Positions 1 through 13,300 of a stretch of 64,000 nucleotides of DNA are shown one piece after another. Positions within the stretch are counted from its first letter, which is position 1, and each line of letters opens with the position of its first letter. Source of the DNA: Owenia fusiformis (lineage: Eukaryota > Annelida > Polychaeta > Sabellida > Oweniidae); assembly GCA_903813345.2 (NCBI GenBank), contig CAIIXF020000080.1, forward strand, positions 79,001 through 143,000, in the 5' to 3' direction. Position numbers and translations under genes: made by a program. The notes under the pieces are model-generated. The model saw nothing but the letters and a program-made list of their open reading frames with translations. It had not been told where the DNA came from and searched no databases.

Positions 1-960
1 ATATCCATTATTGGCCCGCTACTATGGTCAACCACTTTGATTTCACATATTGCTCAGGTCAATATAGTAAATTCGAACATGATTGTATTCACGCCTTCTA
101 TAAACTGTAAACAAAGTCATCATTTCACTCAGGGTATATTCGCGAAGAATACCCCTGGTAATATGTCTAATGTGTGACGTCATTGCGGCGTGTCATAGTA
201 ATGGCGGACCATAATGAATATTCGAACATGACTGTATTCTATCAACTGTGAACAAAGTCAATGCTTCAGCTGGGTTATATTCGAGATCAATTCCTCGGCT
301 CTGTACTAAGTGTTTCGTTCAGTGCACTCATTGGTCAGTGTAGGCCGTTCCGTTCTTTCGCATCCCCCTCTTTTCTGCAAAATTCTAAATGGCAGGGAGA
401 AATTGTCTGGAGCCAAAATTTTCTGTCGGAGCATTTGTAAACTGTTATCTCAATAAAAAACTTAAGTCGGGGTCAGGAGGTAAGTAAACAAATTGGAACA
501 GCCAAACGCCTCAACCGGAAGTAGAAATGAAAAAAGTGAAAATGAACATCGAAATTGACGATTTTGCAATATTCTGGTGAGTTTTCATGTTCGAATCGTA
601 ATATAGACCTCAGAGCAGGGCTACTAGTATCGAATACACCCCTAGGTCTCCCTTCGGTCGTTCGGGGTACAGAAAACGTTTGTGCCTAGACCCTGCGGGG
701 TGTATTCGAAACTAGAAGCCCTGCTCTTCGGTCTATATTTCTTAATTCGAAACATTTTGTTGAGTTTTCATGTTCGGATCGTAATATAGAACTCGGAGTA
801 GGGGTAATATCGTCAAATACACCCCTTAGGGTTAGGCACAAAAGCTTTCGAACTCCGCACTCCCTTCGGTCGTTCGGGGTACAGAAAATGTTTGTGCCTG
901 TCCCTGCGGGATGTATTCGACGATATTACCCCTGCTCTTCGGTCTATATTTCTTTAATAA
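1..960. repeat. Tandem and palindromic repeat cluster
   Basis: Two directly repeated segments start at about 72 and 216 (tattcgaacatga-tgtattc, then aacaaagtca and a ggg-tatattcg motif). They are followed by two consecutive imperfect palindromes, roughly 598-745 and 778-950. Each is bounded by taatatag-cc/ctcggag-agggct and its complement, with the same internal core (cccttcggtcgttcggggta ... gtttgtgcct). No coding signal is seen. Confidence 0.6.
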
Positions 961-1319
961 ATGCCTTCTTAACTAGAACTTATCCACTAAAATAGGCTCG
1001 GCAAGGTGGTAATAATGTATCATAATATAAAGAATACGTGGCCAAGGAAAGGCATATGGATTGCAATAACAAGCTTCCAATATAAAATCCAATACAAAAA
1101 TATATATTCCATATATTCCAAAGGTTTAGTACTTTGAAGCAAATGTTCTAACAAATGGTGGCTGAACTATACTGCCAGTGCACAAACTCAAGTTAGTGGG
1201 TATGGCCATATTTGGTATATAGCCTGGTTCAGGCTAAATATCTTAAAATAAACAAGATCGAAGTATTTTTCGGCATATTGCAAAACAACAGAATTAAAGT
1301 ATAATATGTGTATACTTAC
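961..1319. other. LLTP intron, nothing recognised
   Basis: The AT-rich sequence after the 1320 donor holds no exon, repeat or RNA gene that I could identify. The next LLTP exon must lie further left, outside the window. Confidence 0.5.
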
Positions 1320-4300
1320 ATTGTAAAATTCTAAGATTGCCTTTTTGATATCCATGACAAGTGAATTCGTCTTTTGTATTACTTCTTTGATTTTAACCAC
1401 GGCATCCGGGAGTCCATTATACTTTCCAAATTGTATCATAGCATGGTCAATAAATCTATTCAGATTTAAATTCTTTGGAACATCCTTGATAGCATCAATC
1501 ATAACATCAAAAACATCTGCTATGCTTATTTGCTGATATCGTTTGATCATATCGCTAAACCTCGTGATAACATTTTTAATATTACCTATGACTTTATTTG
1601 CAATCACATCGTACAACTGGACAAGTTTCAACGCATCATCAAAGCCAAATTCCTGTAATGAATTGTGCAAGAATATCAATATCAAAAAGATTGAGCCAGA
1701 AAATCAATATTTTATAATCCTATTAATGTTGGATTCGGTAGTTTGTAAGTTTGCAAAACATTCAGATATGTATACTGTATTTTGTTGAGGTTTTAGTGAG
1801 ACTGTATCTTAAATCATTGCTTTATATACAAGTCAATATTTTGGTTTAATTCACCTGGAAAATATTCAGCCCGTATTTTACTTCTCCATTGAAACACACT
1901 TCAGCCAAAACAAAATCGAGGTCGAAACCGACGAATTTGATTACACCACGTGCATACACCATATCATGTATATCAACGAGAAAATGTCCACGCAACGGTT
2001 CTGTAATATAAGTTTATGGAGCAATCCATTCCTTAAGATATCATACTTCATATACATATAATGTTTTTGTAAAAGTTTAATCGGATTAAACTAAGATTCG
2101 CAATACAGTTGCTCTGCTTTGCTTTGCGAGCTAAGCTTACATGTAAGTTCCAAGTACTGTACTACAAAAAAAGAGAAACAGGTCTACCTGCTTGCGTTAA
2201 CTCTACATGAACATGTTTGCTCGTTTTTGGTATCACTGAGAATTATACATTGATTTGATGAACCACTTACCTACTTGCAAAGACAATACGTTTTTTATCA
2301 ATAAACCAAACTTGGCTCCGATTTCATCAATTCCAATTCGCTTTTCCCAATCGATTCCGGGTAGTTCTATGTTTATATCAATTAACTTATACTCAAGAGG
2401 GTTAATTCCTCGTTTTTGCCGATGTCGGACTGACATTTCCCGTACCTTCTTATGAAGACTCGTGTTTCGATAGCTACAAAGCAATTAATTTGTTATCATT
2501 ATTCAGTCGAGGACGCTAACTATAATTAATAATAATTATTGCAAGGATAGTGTCTGACTAATATCCTAATTTTAACCAAGGATACAAATATAAAAAATAT
2601 TCGAAACATAGCTTTACATGAATATTCAATTATAAATTAATAATGCCTATGGCACCGTATTGTTTCTATCCTACCCGAGATGAACTATATTTCGTATCTC
2701 CTGCACATCAACAGCATGTGAGTGCATCCAATATTGTATAGATGCCTGATGACGTACATGTGGCTCTGGGTCAGTCAGAGCTACTGACAAGATGTGGTGT
2801 GCTGCCTACGAATAATTAATATGAACTATTATCATGGAAATTATGCTAATATGCAAGACATATTGGATTTTTAAATAATTTACAAATTCATTTTTTATGG
2901 ATTATACTCAAGAAAACTTAACGTGAATAGCAAACCTCATCCATTTGATAGTGTCGCAAAGCCTGAACTGCACTGCGCTTTAACAAAGATGGCGTATCAC
3001 TGTGGGAGATGTACGATAAAACATAAGGAAAGGAAGATTCATCAGCAGCATTGCCAATGGCATGTATAAGACCCGCTTTGTGGTGCAAGTGTGAATCAAG
3101 TTCTCTCTCTGACATGGCTGATCGAATTACTCGATGTGAAGCTTCATCTGTAAATTGAAATAGGAATTTTTATTTGTGATTACTCTCTACTATATCAATA
3201 GTACATCAATAGTACGGACAACTACAACATGATAAGTGATGTAGTTGTATAGTTATGTATGATGCTATTTAGGATCACATTGAAATATTAAATACCGTGG
3301 TATCCGAGATGTGAGTGCAACTTGTCAATAATTCGTTTTCCCATATTCACATTGTGTTTCGTAAATGTTTTCGCCATCGAACCAAGTGTTAGGATTGCTC
3401 GATTTTTCACTTTGTATGCATCGTCCTCATCTAAAAGATTTTAAACATTTTGATCATTTGTTCTCAACATAATTAAATTATAAAAAAAACTCTTCACGGA
3501 ATCACAATCCACCTTAACTTCAACTCTCCAACTTTTAATAACATATTAAGTAAGCATTATATACACAGTACAAATCGAAATGTTGTAGTTATAGTGTCAG
3601 AAATGGCTCAAACTTCAGTGCTTATATTATATTAATTTGATATATTTCAAATATTCCAAATAATGTTTAAAACATCAAACAAGAAAAAACGTATCATATC
3701 TATAAAAAATAAAAGTAAAAGCAATTTTTCAAAACATAAAAAGGGAAAATGTTCAAAGCAAATGTTGAGAACTTCAAGTAAAAAAAAACTGAGTCGAATA
3801 GTCGAATAAGAAATGTTCTATAGTTCAAAGTAAGTATACATCGGTTTCGTGTACAAACTTTTGTATATTTTTCTTGAAATTGTTGATCCTATGTACATTT
3901 TTCTAATTCGAACTTTTTGATTTTTCTATTCAAACAGTATGGTGATACTTATTTTTATATTCAAACAGTTCGACTTCATTAATATCTTTTATAAACATGC
4001 GCAAGAATTGGAATAATCTGATCGTCCCCATGAAACCTATGAACTGATCCGCATTGGCATACTAATCACACATCACAGTGCGCTTGCGCAGACTCCAGAA
4101 TGCCGGACTGTTTGAATAAAAAATGATCTTGCAAGTGGAATGTTGATTTCTTAGTTCGAACTTTTGATCCTTTTTGGTTCGAACTTTTTGCATAAAGACG
4201 CTCAAAATCCCATGGGTAATAGGTATCTACATACCTTCGAAGCGTGATCTATTGGCGAAAGCATATGCCTCTATAACGTCGACCGCCATCTGAAAATTAG

Positions 4301-7300
4301 TTTTCTTTGAGATATTTTGATTTTTGTAGACGCAAAATATTCAGTTAAAGAAATACCTCAGGAAGAATATTCTAAAACATAAATCGACCATTATCAGATA
4401 TGAACGGAAAATTCAACAAATTAAACAAATCTGGAAGATTTTTTTCATGAGAAAGATTACGATTGAATTGCTAAATGAATAGGCGCACGACAAAAGAAAT
4501 ATGTTAGGTCTTCTCGGATTTTTTTGAAGTGATGGGCTTCTAAGATATAAGGTCTATTAAAAAAGGCGCAGCGTAGCCAACGTGCAAATGCCAATGTTTT
4601 GCTATAAATCAAGCAATAAGGGTCTACACGACCTGTTATAAAGTGACGTTATTATTTATTTTTTTTTTTTATTTATTTTTTTATTATCATATTCATTTAG
4701 TATTACATTAACAGTGTTGGCACTTGATACCCATAAAAGGGCATATCAGTGCTAAAATCAAAAGTTGTACAATATAAAAATATATTACAATTTATATGAA
4801 TTGAATAAAGCAAGAAATACAATTATAGATATCATACCAGTTCATGTTATAAAATACGACAATATACAAAAATGCCTGCACATAAACAATTCAAAAGTGA
4901 AAAATACAAACATAATACAATTGTGGAAGAATAACAGTACATGCTCATGGCTCAGTAACAATTTATTAAGGTTTTTTTGTAATTGTATTTAAAGGAGTAA
5001 AATGATGGTAAAGATTGAAGGGATGTTGGTAGTTTGTTCCATATTATTGTTCCAGAGTATTGAATTGATTTTTTTGTTAAGTTTGATTTAAATTTGCATG
5101 GGATAATGTGATGGATTTGTCTCGTGGTACGAGTGTGTCTGAAATTGAAATACTGTTTAAATAAATGGGAAGGAAAATGTGCTGGTTCTTTAACTATATT
5201 AAACATGAATTTTGCTTTTTCTAATTTATGAATATCAAAGATAGTTAATATATGTAATTGCTTGAATAGTGGTAAACTTGGGTGAAGTAAATCTAAATTT
5301 AAAGATAATTTGACAAATTTTTTTTGAATTGCATAAATCTTGTCTAATAAAAATTTGTTGGCATTTCCCCATATGATGTTACAATATGAAATGTGAGAAT
5401 ATATAAGTGAGTAGTATATATCTAGCAAAGCTGTTAAATGTAATTTGTAGCGTATTTTGTAAAGTATACCTAGAGTTTTGGATATTTTCGAAATAATATA
5501 AGATATATGTTCGTTCCAATTTAATTTATTGTCAATTATTACTCCAAGAAAGTTTGTTTTTTCAACTCGTTCAATAGTATTTCTATCAATAATTAACTGA
5601 TATTTGGGATCATTGAGTTTAGTTTTTGATTTAGTAAAGATCATATAATTAGTTTTATCTATGTTGAGTGAAAGTTTATTGTTCTTGAACCAATTAGAAA
5701 TATTAATCATTTCATTATTTGCAATTTTGAATAAGTTTTCTAGGTTATCATCTTCGAGACATATATTAGTATCATCAGCAAAAATAACTAATTTGAAAAT
5801 ATCTGATACCTTAAAAAGATCGTTTATATATAGTGTAAATAATACTGGCCCCAAGACAGAGCCTTGAGGGACACCAAAAGTTAAAGTTTCATTTTTATCT
5901 GAATATGTATCCTCAATAAAAGTTTTTAAAGGACGGTTTTTTAAATAACTTCTAAACCAATCATTAGCAACACCGCGAAAACCTAACATTTCTAGTTTAT
6001 TTAGTAAAATTGTATGGTCAATGGTATCAAATGCCTTGGAAAGGTCTAAATATAAACCTAAAACATGTTTTTTATTATCTAAAGCAAAACGAATTTGTTC
6101 AGAAAAAGTAAGAATGGCCATATAAGTTGAATGTTTTTCTTTAAAACCAAATTGCCTTTCATGCATTAGATTATTAGTTTTAAGAAATGTAGAAAAACGT
6201 TTATGCATTACTTTTTCAAGAAGTTTAGAAAAAACACTCAGTAAAGAAATAGGTCTATAGTTCTTAAAAAGTGATCTTTCTCCTTTTTTGAAAAGTGCTA
6301 TTAATTTTGTAATCTTTAGTTTATCTGGAAAAATACCTGATTGCAGTGAAAGGTTAACAATATGTGTAAAAGGAGTAGCTATATTGAATCTAGCATGTTT
6401 AATTACCATGGGCTTTATATCGTCAAAACCAGGTGCTTTATCACCAAGTCCCTGCATTAATGTTAAAATTTCATCTTCAGTAACAGGATCCAGAAATATA
6501 GAATGTATGTTTCTCGTAATATTGGCAAATGGTGACCCATTGGAATTAATTTTTGATGCAAGTTTTGGACCAACATTTGCAAAGTATGAAGAAAAATTGT
6601 TTGCCACAGTTAATTTATCTTTCGTTAAAGTATTATTTATAAGCATGTTAAATTCAGATGCATTTGAATTATTATTTCTTTTCAAAATGTTATTAATAAT
6701 TGACCAAGTTTGCTTAAGATTACCTTTAACTTCATGGAATTTATAGCTATAATGTTTTTTTTCAGAAAAGCGAATTATATGTTGCAATTTGTTTTTATCA
6801 CAAAGCTATTGTCATTGTTGGTTTTGTAAAATACGCTATCATACATAATATAAAAAATAATCGAAAATAATGAATTTAGAACGGAAGGGGGGTGAACGGA
6901 GGGGGGGGGGTAATGTATGTATAAGGCATGAGATAAGAGATGTAACTTGATTTTATTTCTAATAACTCCAAATGTTTTTCACCTGTTCACTCTTCAGAGT
7001 TGTAACATTCAGTTGTTACTAAGTTCATTTTTCAAATACACGTTTTCTCTTCCACTTTAAAGTCATATTACTCCCCCCCCCCTCCGTTCGATTTTAATTA
7101 TTTTCGATTTTTTATCTAACGTATGGAAACTTATTTGAAAAATCCAACCGTGACATTAATTGTGGGATAAAAACGTCACTTACACGTATTTATTACATAT
7201 CGTGTAAACCATTAGCTTGATTTATGGCAAAAACAAAGATTTGTGCACGTTGTTGACGTTGCGTTATCTTAGAAGCATATTTGTTCAAAAAAATCTGAGA

Positions 7301-10300
7301 AAACCTAATATATTTTCCCGTACCCTGCACCTATTCATTTAGCTATTCAATTGTTAACATTCCTTTGAAAAAAATAAATCTTGCAGATTTGTTGACTTTT
7401 CTAGCAACAATCATCTACTCCCCCCACCGTTCATTGCTTCCGATCACCGGGCGTGATTATATGACCTACCCCTGGTGGAGGGAATTCTAGCTTTACAAAA
7501 TGCAGCATCCCCCCTGCTACGAGTTTTGCATCTGCTTTCGAATTTCTCAGCACATGTTTCACAATCAGATCGAGTGAATGATTGGTACCCATCATTGCTA
7601 TCACATCCATTGTTACATATTGCAAGGCAAAGTCAAATGATGTATTTGGCTGGATATCGAGCTGGGCCTTCGCGAATATTGCGATATCAGGATCTGATAA
7701 ATGCTTCATTAGTTGAGCTGCAGTTTGAAGATAGTTTGTGCGATCTACGGAATCTGAAAGTATATTAAAAATATCGAACTGGTTTTATTAGTTTTAGTAA
7801 GTAAACATAGAGGAGGTTAAATGGTTTGTTACAGTTGAATGAATACCAACTTGATATGATATAATGTAACATTATATCATATCAAGTTGGTATTCATTCA
7901 ATCTGCTTTGTTCAAGAATGTAAAGCTCAAAACGGATCAATCAATCTTTTTGCATGTACATGTATTATATCATTAACTACTGACCTGCATTTGGTATCTT
8001 GGCAACCATAGTCAAATTACCGAGAAGTGCATCGCGTATTTGGTCAAGTGGCTTTATATGGACAGCATTGTACCTTGGAACAACTAAATCATCTTCTTTT
8101 AGATCCTTTGGTTCAACGACACGTGTATGATTGTCACTTGTAAGAATTGCAGTTAGGTGGAGATGATCATGGGATAACACCGTCATTATAGGTAGCACTT
8201 GGAAATAAGAAACATTTAATTGATTTGTTTTCATGATTGTTGATTACGAGGAGTGCTTCAAAAGATATGGACAAAATTTTATAGGGGTCACATTCATTAT
8301 TAGTGTTTTCTACAGTCTCAAAATTGATTTTGTACTCAGATCGTGAAAAAATAACACTTAGCTAAAAATCTCTTACTTTCCAGAAGTAAATACAACATTC
8401 AACCTAACAGCACATAACCTTTCTTGCGTCAACCATTGAGCATAAGCTCAATATCCAAGAGATAAGAAATAAAGTTCAATTAAATCAGACTTACTTACGG
8501 GAAGTTTTGAGCTCACGTGCTTGACGTTTTATGTAACAGATTCGGTTGTTTTGCCATTCAAATGTTTTTTATTCCCGGACTAATCAATTTAAAAGTGCAT
8601 ATCTTTATTTTTATTTACTTTGCATAATTCAGAAACAGTCATAGACAATTAGTGTCTAAATGCCTATGATGAGTGTGATTTGACTAATCTGATATGATTA
8701 AGATTTCTGTGCTGCGAGTATTGACGAGGCAGTGTGTCAAAATTCAAATATATCAGGTGTCCCAAAAAATGAGACACTTATTGACAAGTATTTTCTCGGC
8801 AACTGATGAACCAAATTCACTGAAAACTTGTACAAGTTAAAGTAGCTTAAGAGTATCACTAGTATGTTGTAAAAATATATTGTTAGAATAAATATGGATA
8901 AGTATTTTTGCTAAGAAATGGATTGATAAGTGGCTTTTACAATGAAAATTGTTATTTTAACATACTGTTTTGAATCAAAAATACACATATGATATGAGTG
9001 CCTCAATTAACGTTGTCAAAGAATTTGGCTCATCTATTGCCGAGAAATCACTTGTCAAATTGCTTCGTACAAACGTTATGAAGTTCTCATAGCATTAATT
9101 CCACGGTATGGGATCTTTTGACATGCCATCTTGAATTTTTTAGTACTCACATAACATTTATCTGATCTTTTTCATAATTTTGTACCTTGCTAACGATACT
9201 CTCGTGCTACTTTGCACGGATTTTCAGTAAAGGATTGGTATCGATATGGTGAACTTTTTGAACACGATCTTTCTCTTAAACCAGTCATCAAAACATTCTG
9301 AAAATTTTACACATGGTCAATTTGATGGTCATATTTTGAAATATATATATCCTTTTCTCTAATTATTTTAGAGAACACACCAGATATTTCTTTTGTTCTT
9401 GGTATCATATGTTCGAAATGAAATGAAACATCTATCCGAACCTCATTGAAACAAAGCGACATGAACACAATGTATTTAGGTCTCTCGACATTGTAATTGT
9501 ATAAAGGAAAGTTTGGTTGATTTTAAAAAAGTATCTTGTTAATGAAATAAAATGTTTATCTTAATTTTGATCTATTTTGAGGGGTTTTGTTTTAGGTTTT
9601 TGCATACTTTTTGTAAAATCAACCAAAATTTCCTTTGTATACTGTAATATTGAGAGGTCTAAGAAAATGTTGTATATGCTATTTTATTCCTACAAGGTTC
9701 GGAAAGACATTTTATTTCATTCTCAAGAATTGGTAGAAAGGAACAAGAAACGATTGCATTAAAAAACAAAAAATGTTAACAAAACATAAAATATATATAA
9801 ATAGATTTTGCATATATGTTGCCAATCAGTCAACATTACATAAATGACGTTGTTTTACAGAATGTTTTCAATAATTGTTTTAAGAGAAAAACATTGTTGA
9901 ATTTTAGTTCACCATGTCGACACCTGATGGGACACCTGATATTTTTATGGTTATTTTAAAATGACTTATTTCTGTTAATCCTACAGGTAACTAATGATCC
10001 TTTTAGGTAGCCATATGTCTTGACAATACTCGCTGTACAGTAATTTCAGGGGTGCTCATGTGTGCTCAAAATAAAGCGTATCAACACTTCCGGAATTAAC
10101 GAAGTCAGTCTGTTTTACTCTCTATTTTTTATCTCTTTAATATAGTGCTTATTATCAACGGTTGGCGCAAAAAGGTTACGTGGCGTTTGGTTAAATGTTT
10201 TATAACTTCTGGAAGGTAAGTGACAGTGACATTCTTTAGCTAAGTCTTATTTTTCACGATAAAATTACTCAAAAATATTCAATTAGAAGACTGAAAAATC

Positions 10301-13300
10301 TAGAAGGCATGTAAGGTTCCCATTCATGAGGTAACTCTTTTTCAATGTCAACTAATTGCATTTCTTATGCTCAACAGAAAAAACTCACCAATGTCACTAG
10401 CCCATCCTTCTCCATGGTCCTTAGTAGGATCCCCGGGCAGTCGTCTGCCACTTTCGTACCTTAATATAATGTCGTGAAAGAATGTGTTTATCACTTACTC
10501 TGGTTACATATAGCACCGCGTTTACTAGCGGATAGGAAGAGTTGATTTCAATATCTCTGGGTGTGTGAGCTATATCAATGTCCGCGTAGTTCAGGATGGT
10601 TGTCATACAATTGCCGGGGTAAAACAACGATACCGTGAAAGTATTCTCTCGACATAAATTATCCCCTTCAGGGTCACCTATATATATTTTCTTGAAAAAT
10701 CCAGGTGATAAATATATTATGATTATGATTATGACTGCGCGCTCAACAGAACAATTGGTCGATACTGAGTGAAGTCAGTGTTGCAAGATAATTAACACCT
10801 AAAGCGATCCTGTACATATAGTACTTAGGCTCCATCTTTGAACTGCCCGCGGCGCAAGTAAACTGCATTATATCATGTATATCTAAGTTGAGAAGTAATC
10901 AAATTATTAAGTAAAATGCTTCCTTATAGGAATCGCAGCCGATGAGATCGGAGAGGCGTCAGTCCATCAACATTTGTGGTACAAATTAAACTATTCGTAT
11001 TTAGTCGTATGAACATTTTTGTTTGTCCATTGCTGTATCTATCTGACCTGTCATTGCCCTGACATCAAATAATCCAGAGTGTGCAAGGGATTATGGATAT
11101 TAAATCAATACACGAACTGTACAGACGTTATCGTCATATATGATCTTACCCAGACGAAGGCTTGTTTGGTGCTGTAAAGTTGACAGCAGACACAACACGT
11201 TCTGGAACTTTATTCATCTTATTGTATTCAACCATCTGAAATTATCATTGCGGTTATTAAGACGAATACGTTTACAACAGAGGGGCGTGTGACACTGCTT
11301 CCGCAACTAACGGACCCAGTATCTAGAGATACTTCCTTATTGTCCCAGTACTTAGGTAAATTGTTTGTGCTTTATCTCAATTCGAATTAATCATACATCA
11401 AAATAAATGCCCTAATGGGAGTTTATCCACATTACAACATTAGAAAATGAAAGAAATAATAAAATGTCCACATCACTGCATCCCATCTCCACCCCACCCC
11501 AAATTATGCAATTATAGTTCAAGTATGAATAAAAAGTGAATTATATTGTTTTCAAAGCGTTGCCATCTTAATTGAATTTTACCCTGTGAAGTACACCTAG
11601 CGTTTTTGATTTTTTGTTTCAACATGTTTAATATAAGGTTTCCATAATGATAATAATGTTTCATCGATAAGTACGCCAAGAAAGTTTCCAACTATAGTTC
11701 TATCTAAAAGTGTATTATTCATGAAGATTTTTATTTGTTCATGTTCAATTTTTAGGAGACCTGATATAATATAATTTGTTTGATTAAATGCAAGTTCGTT
11801 CACTTAAACCATTCATTAGTTAAAGAGAGTTCCCTATTAACTGTTATTATTAACTGATATTAAAGTCATCAAGATTGTTTCCAGAGAATAGTATATTTGA
11901 ATCGTCTGCATATAGGAACAATTTTGAAGCCTATGAGGATATGTAAATGTCATTAATATATATGATAAACCAAAGGGGTCCCAAAATTATTCCTTGTGGG
12001 ACACAACATGACGATTCAACTATATCAGACGTTTCCCCTTCGAAACATGCCACCTGGAATATTTTTGACGGATAACTTTGAAACCAATCGGAGGCAGTTT
12101 CCCGAATTTCAAAATAATATAATTTCTGCATCAATATATTGTGATTTAATGAATCGAAAGCTTTAGAGAGGTCACACATTAATCCTATGGAATATTTGTG
12201 ATCTTCTAAGGCAAGACGTGCCGATTCAACAAATTTAAGAACAACCATGAATGTTGAGTGATCCTTCTCGAAGCCATACTGATGTTCATATAAGATGTTT
12301 TGTTTATCTAAGAAATCAAGCAATCTGTTAGACATACATTTTTCATAAATTTTAGAAAATATAGAGAGAAGAGATACGGGACGATAATGTTAACAACGTT
12401 ATTGCGATATTTTTATGAATGGGAATGACTTATGTGAATTTTATATCATCTTGAAATATACACTGCATACATGACTGATTGATAATACACTCACGGTGTT
12501 ATAGCATGACGGTTACGACACCTCTGAAAACGAGATTAGACGACTACGATCACTGATTTATCCAATAAAATGGTGCATTATTTTCTTCTACTGTGTATCA
12601 ATGAAAGGATGAACGATTTTTGTAGGCATGGCATTCGGTGATGCATTTAGTAATGTATATTTTGAATGTATTCTTTGCAAATTGATGCCCGGGGATAAAT
12701 TCAAAACTACCCTGAATTTAGTAATTTGTTTATTTTTGTCGTAAGGGCATGGTCTACATTGCCTAACGACCTCGGGGTATATAGATGTAGCCTACATACG
12801 ATCATAAAAAGCCAATTGAGCATTGGAAACCACCTAATATGTTCTACTTAAGCCATAATATTGTATTTTTAATTTGCGGTTACACAAAAAAATTGATTGA
12901 GGGTTACGCGAAGCTCGTTCAAATATGTATCCCAGATTCATTGTTATTAATTTTTTTTTGTCATATTCATCAGTACTTGATGCTAATTCTTCTTTTGCCT
13001 TTTCATTGCTATCTTTGTGACTTAAATTAGTTTCATGAATAAAGCAAGACACAATTTTTTCCGTGCCCTATATAGGCTCAAACAAGAGCCTCTCTTGCGA
13101 GTCCTGAAAACAAATATAAGCAATTCAATATTCCATTTCTTTCCCATTATAACAATTACATGGAAAGAGGCTATCAGAACTAGCAACCTTAACTTGAAAG
13201 ATGTACATGCAAGTAACCATCCGCTAAATAACCAATGTACATCTAATACAATACGTTACCGTCCAAGAATTCATACGTAGTCGTCTAACGACATTGCGTT

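Noticed and set aside
10421-10627. Minus-strand ORF overlapping a small LLTP exon
   Set aside because: Its end cannot be joined in phase to the next exon. A different frame of 10389-10459 fits both neighbours, so the ORF is incidental.
12834-13280. Short ORFs on both strands in element X
   Set aside because: None shows transposase motifs or agrees with a longer spliced frame; treated as chance in AT-rich sequence.
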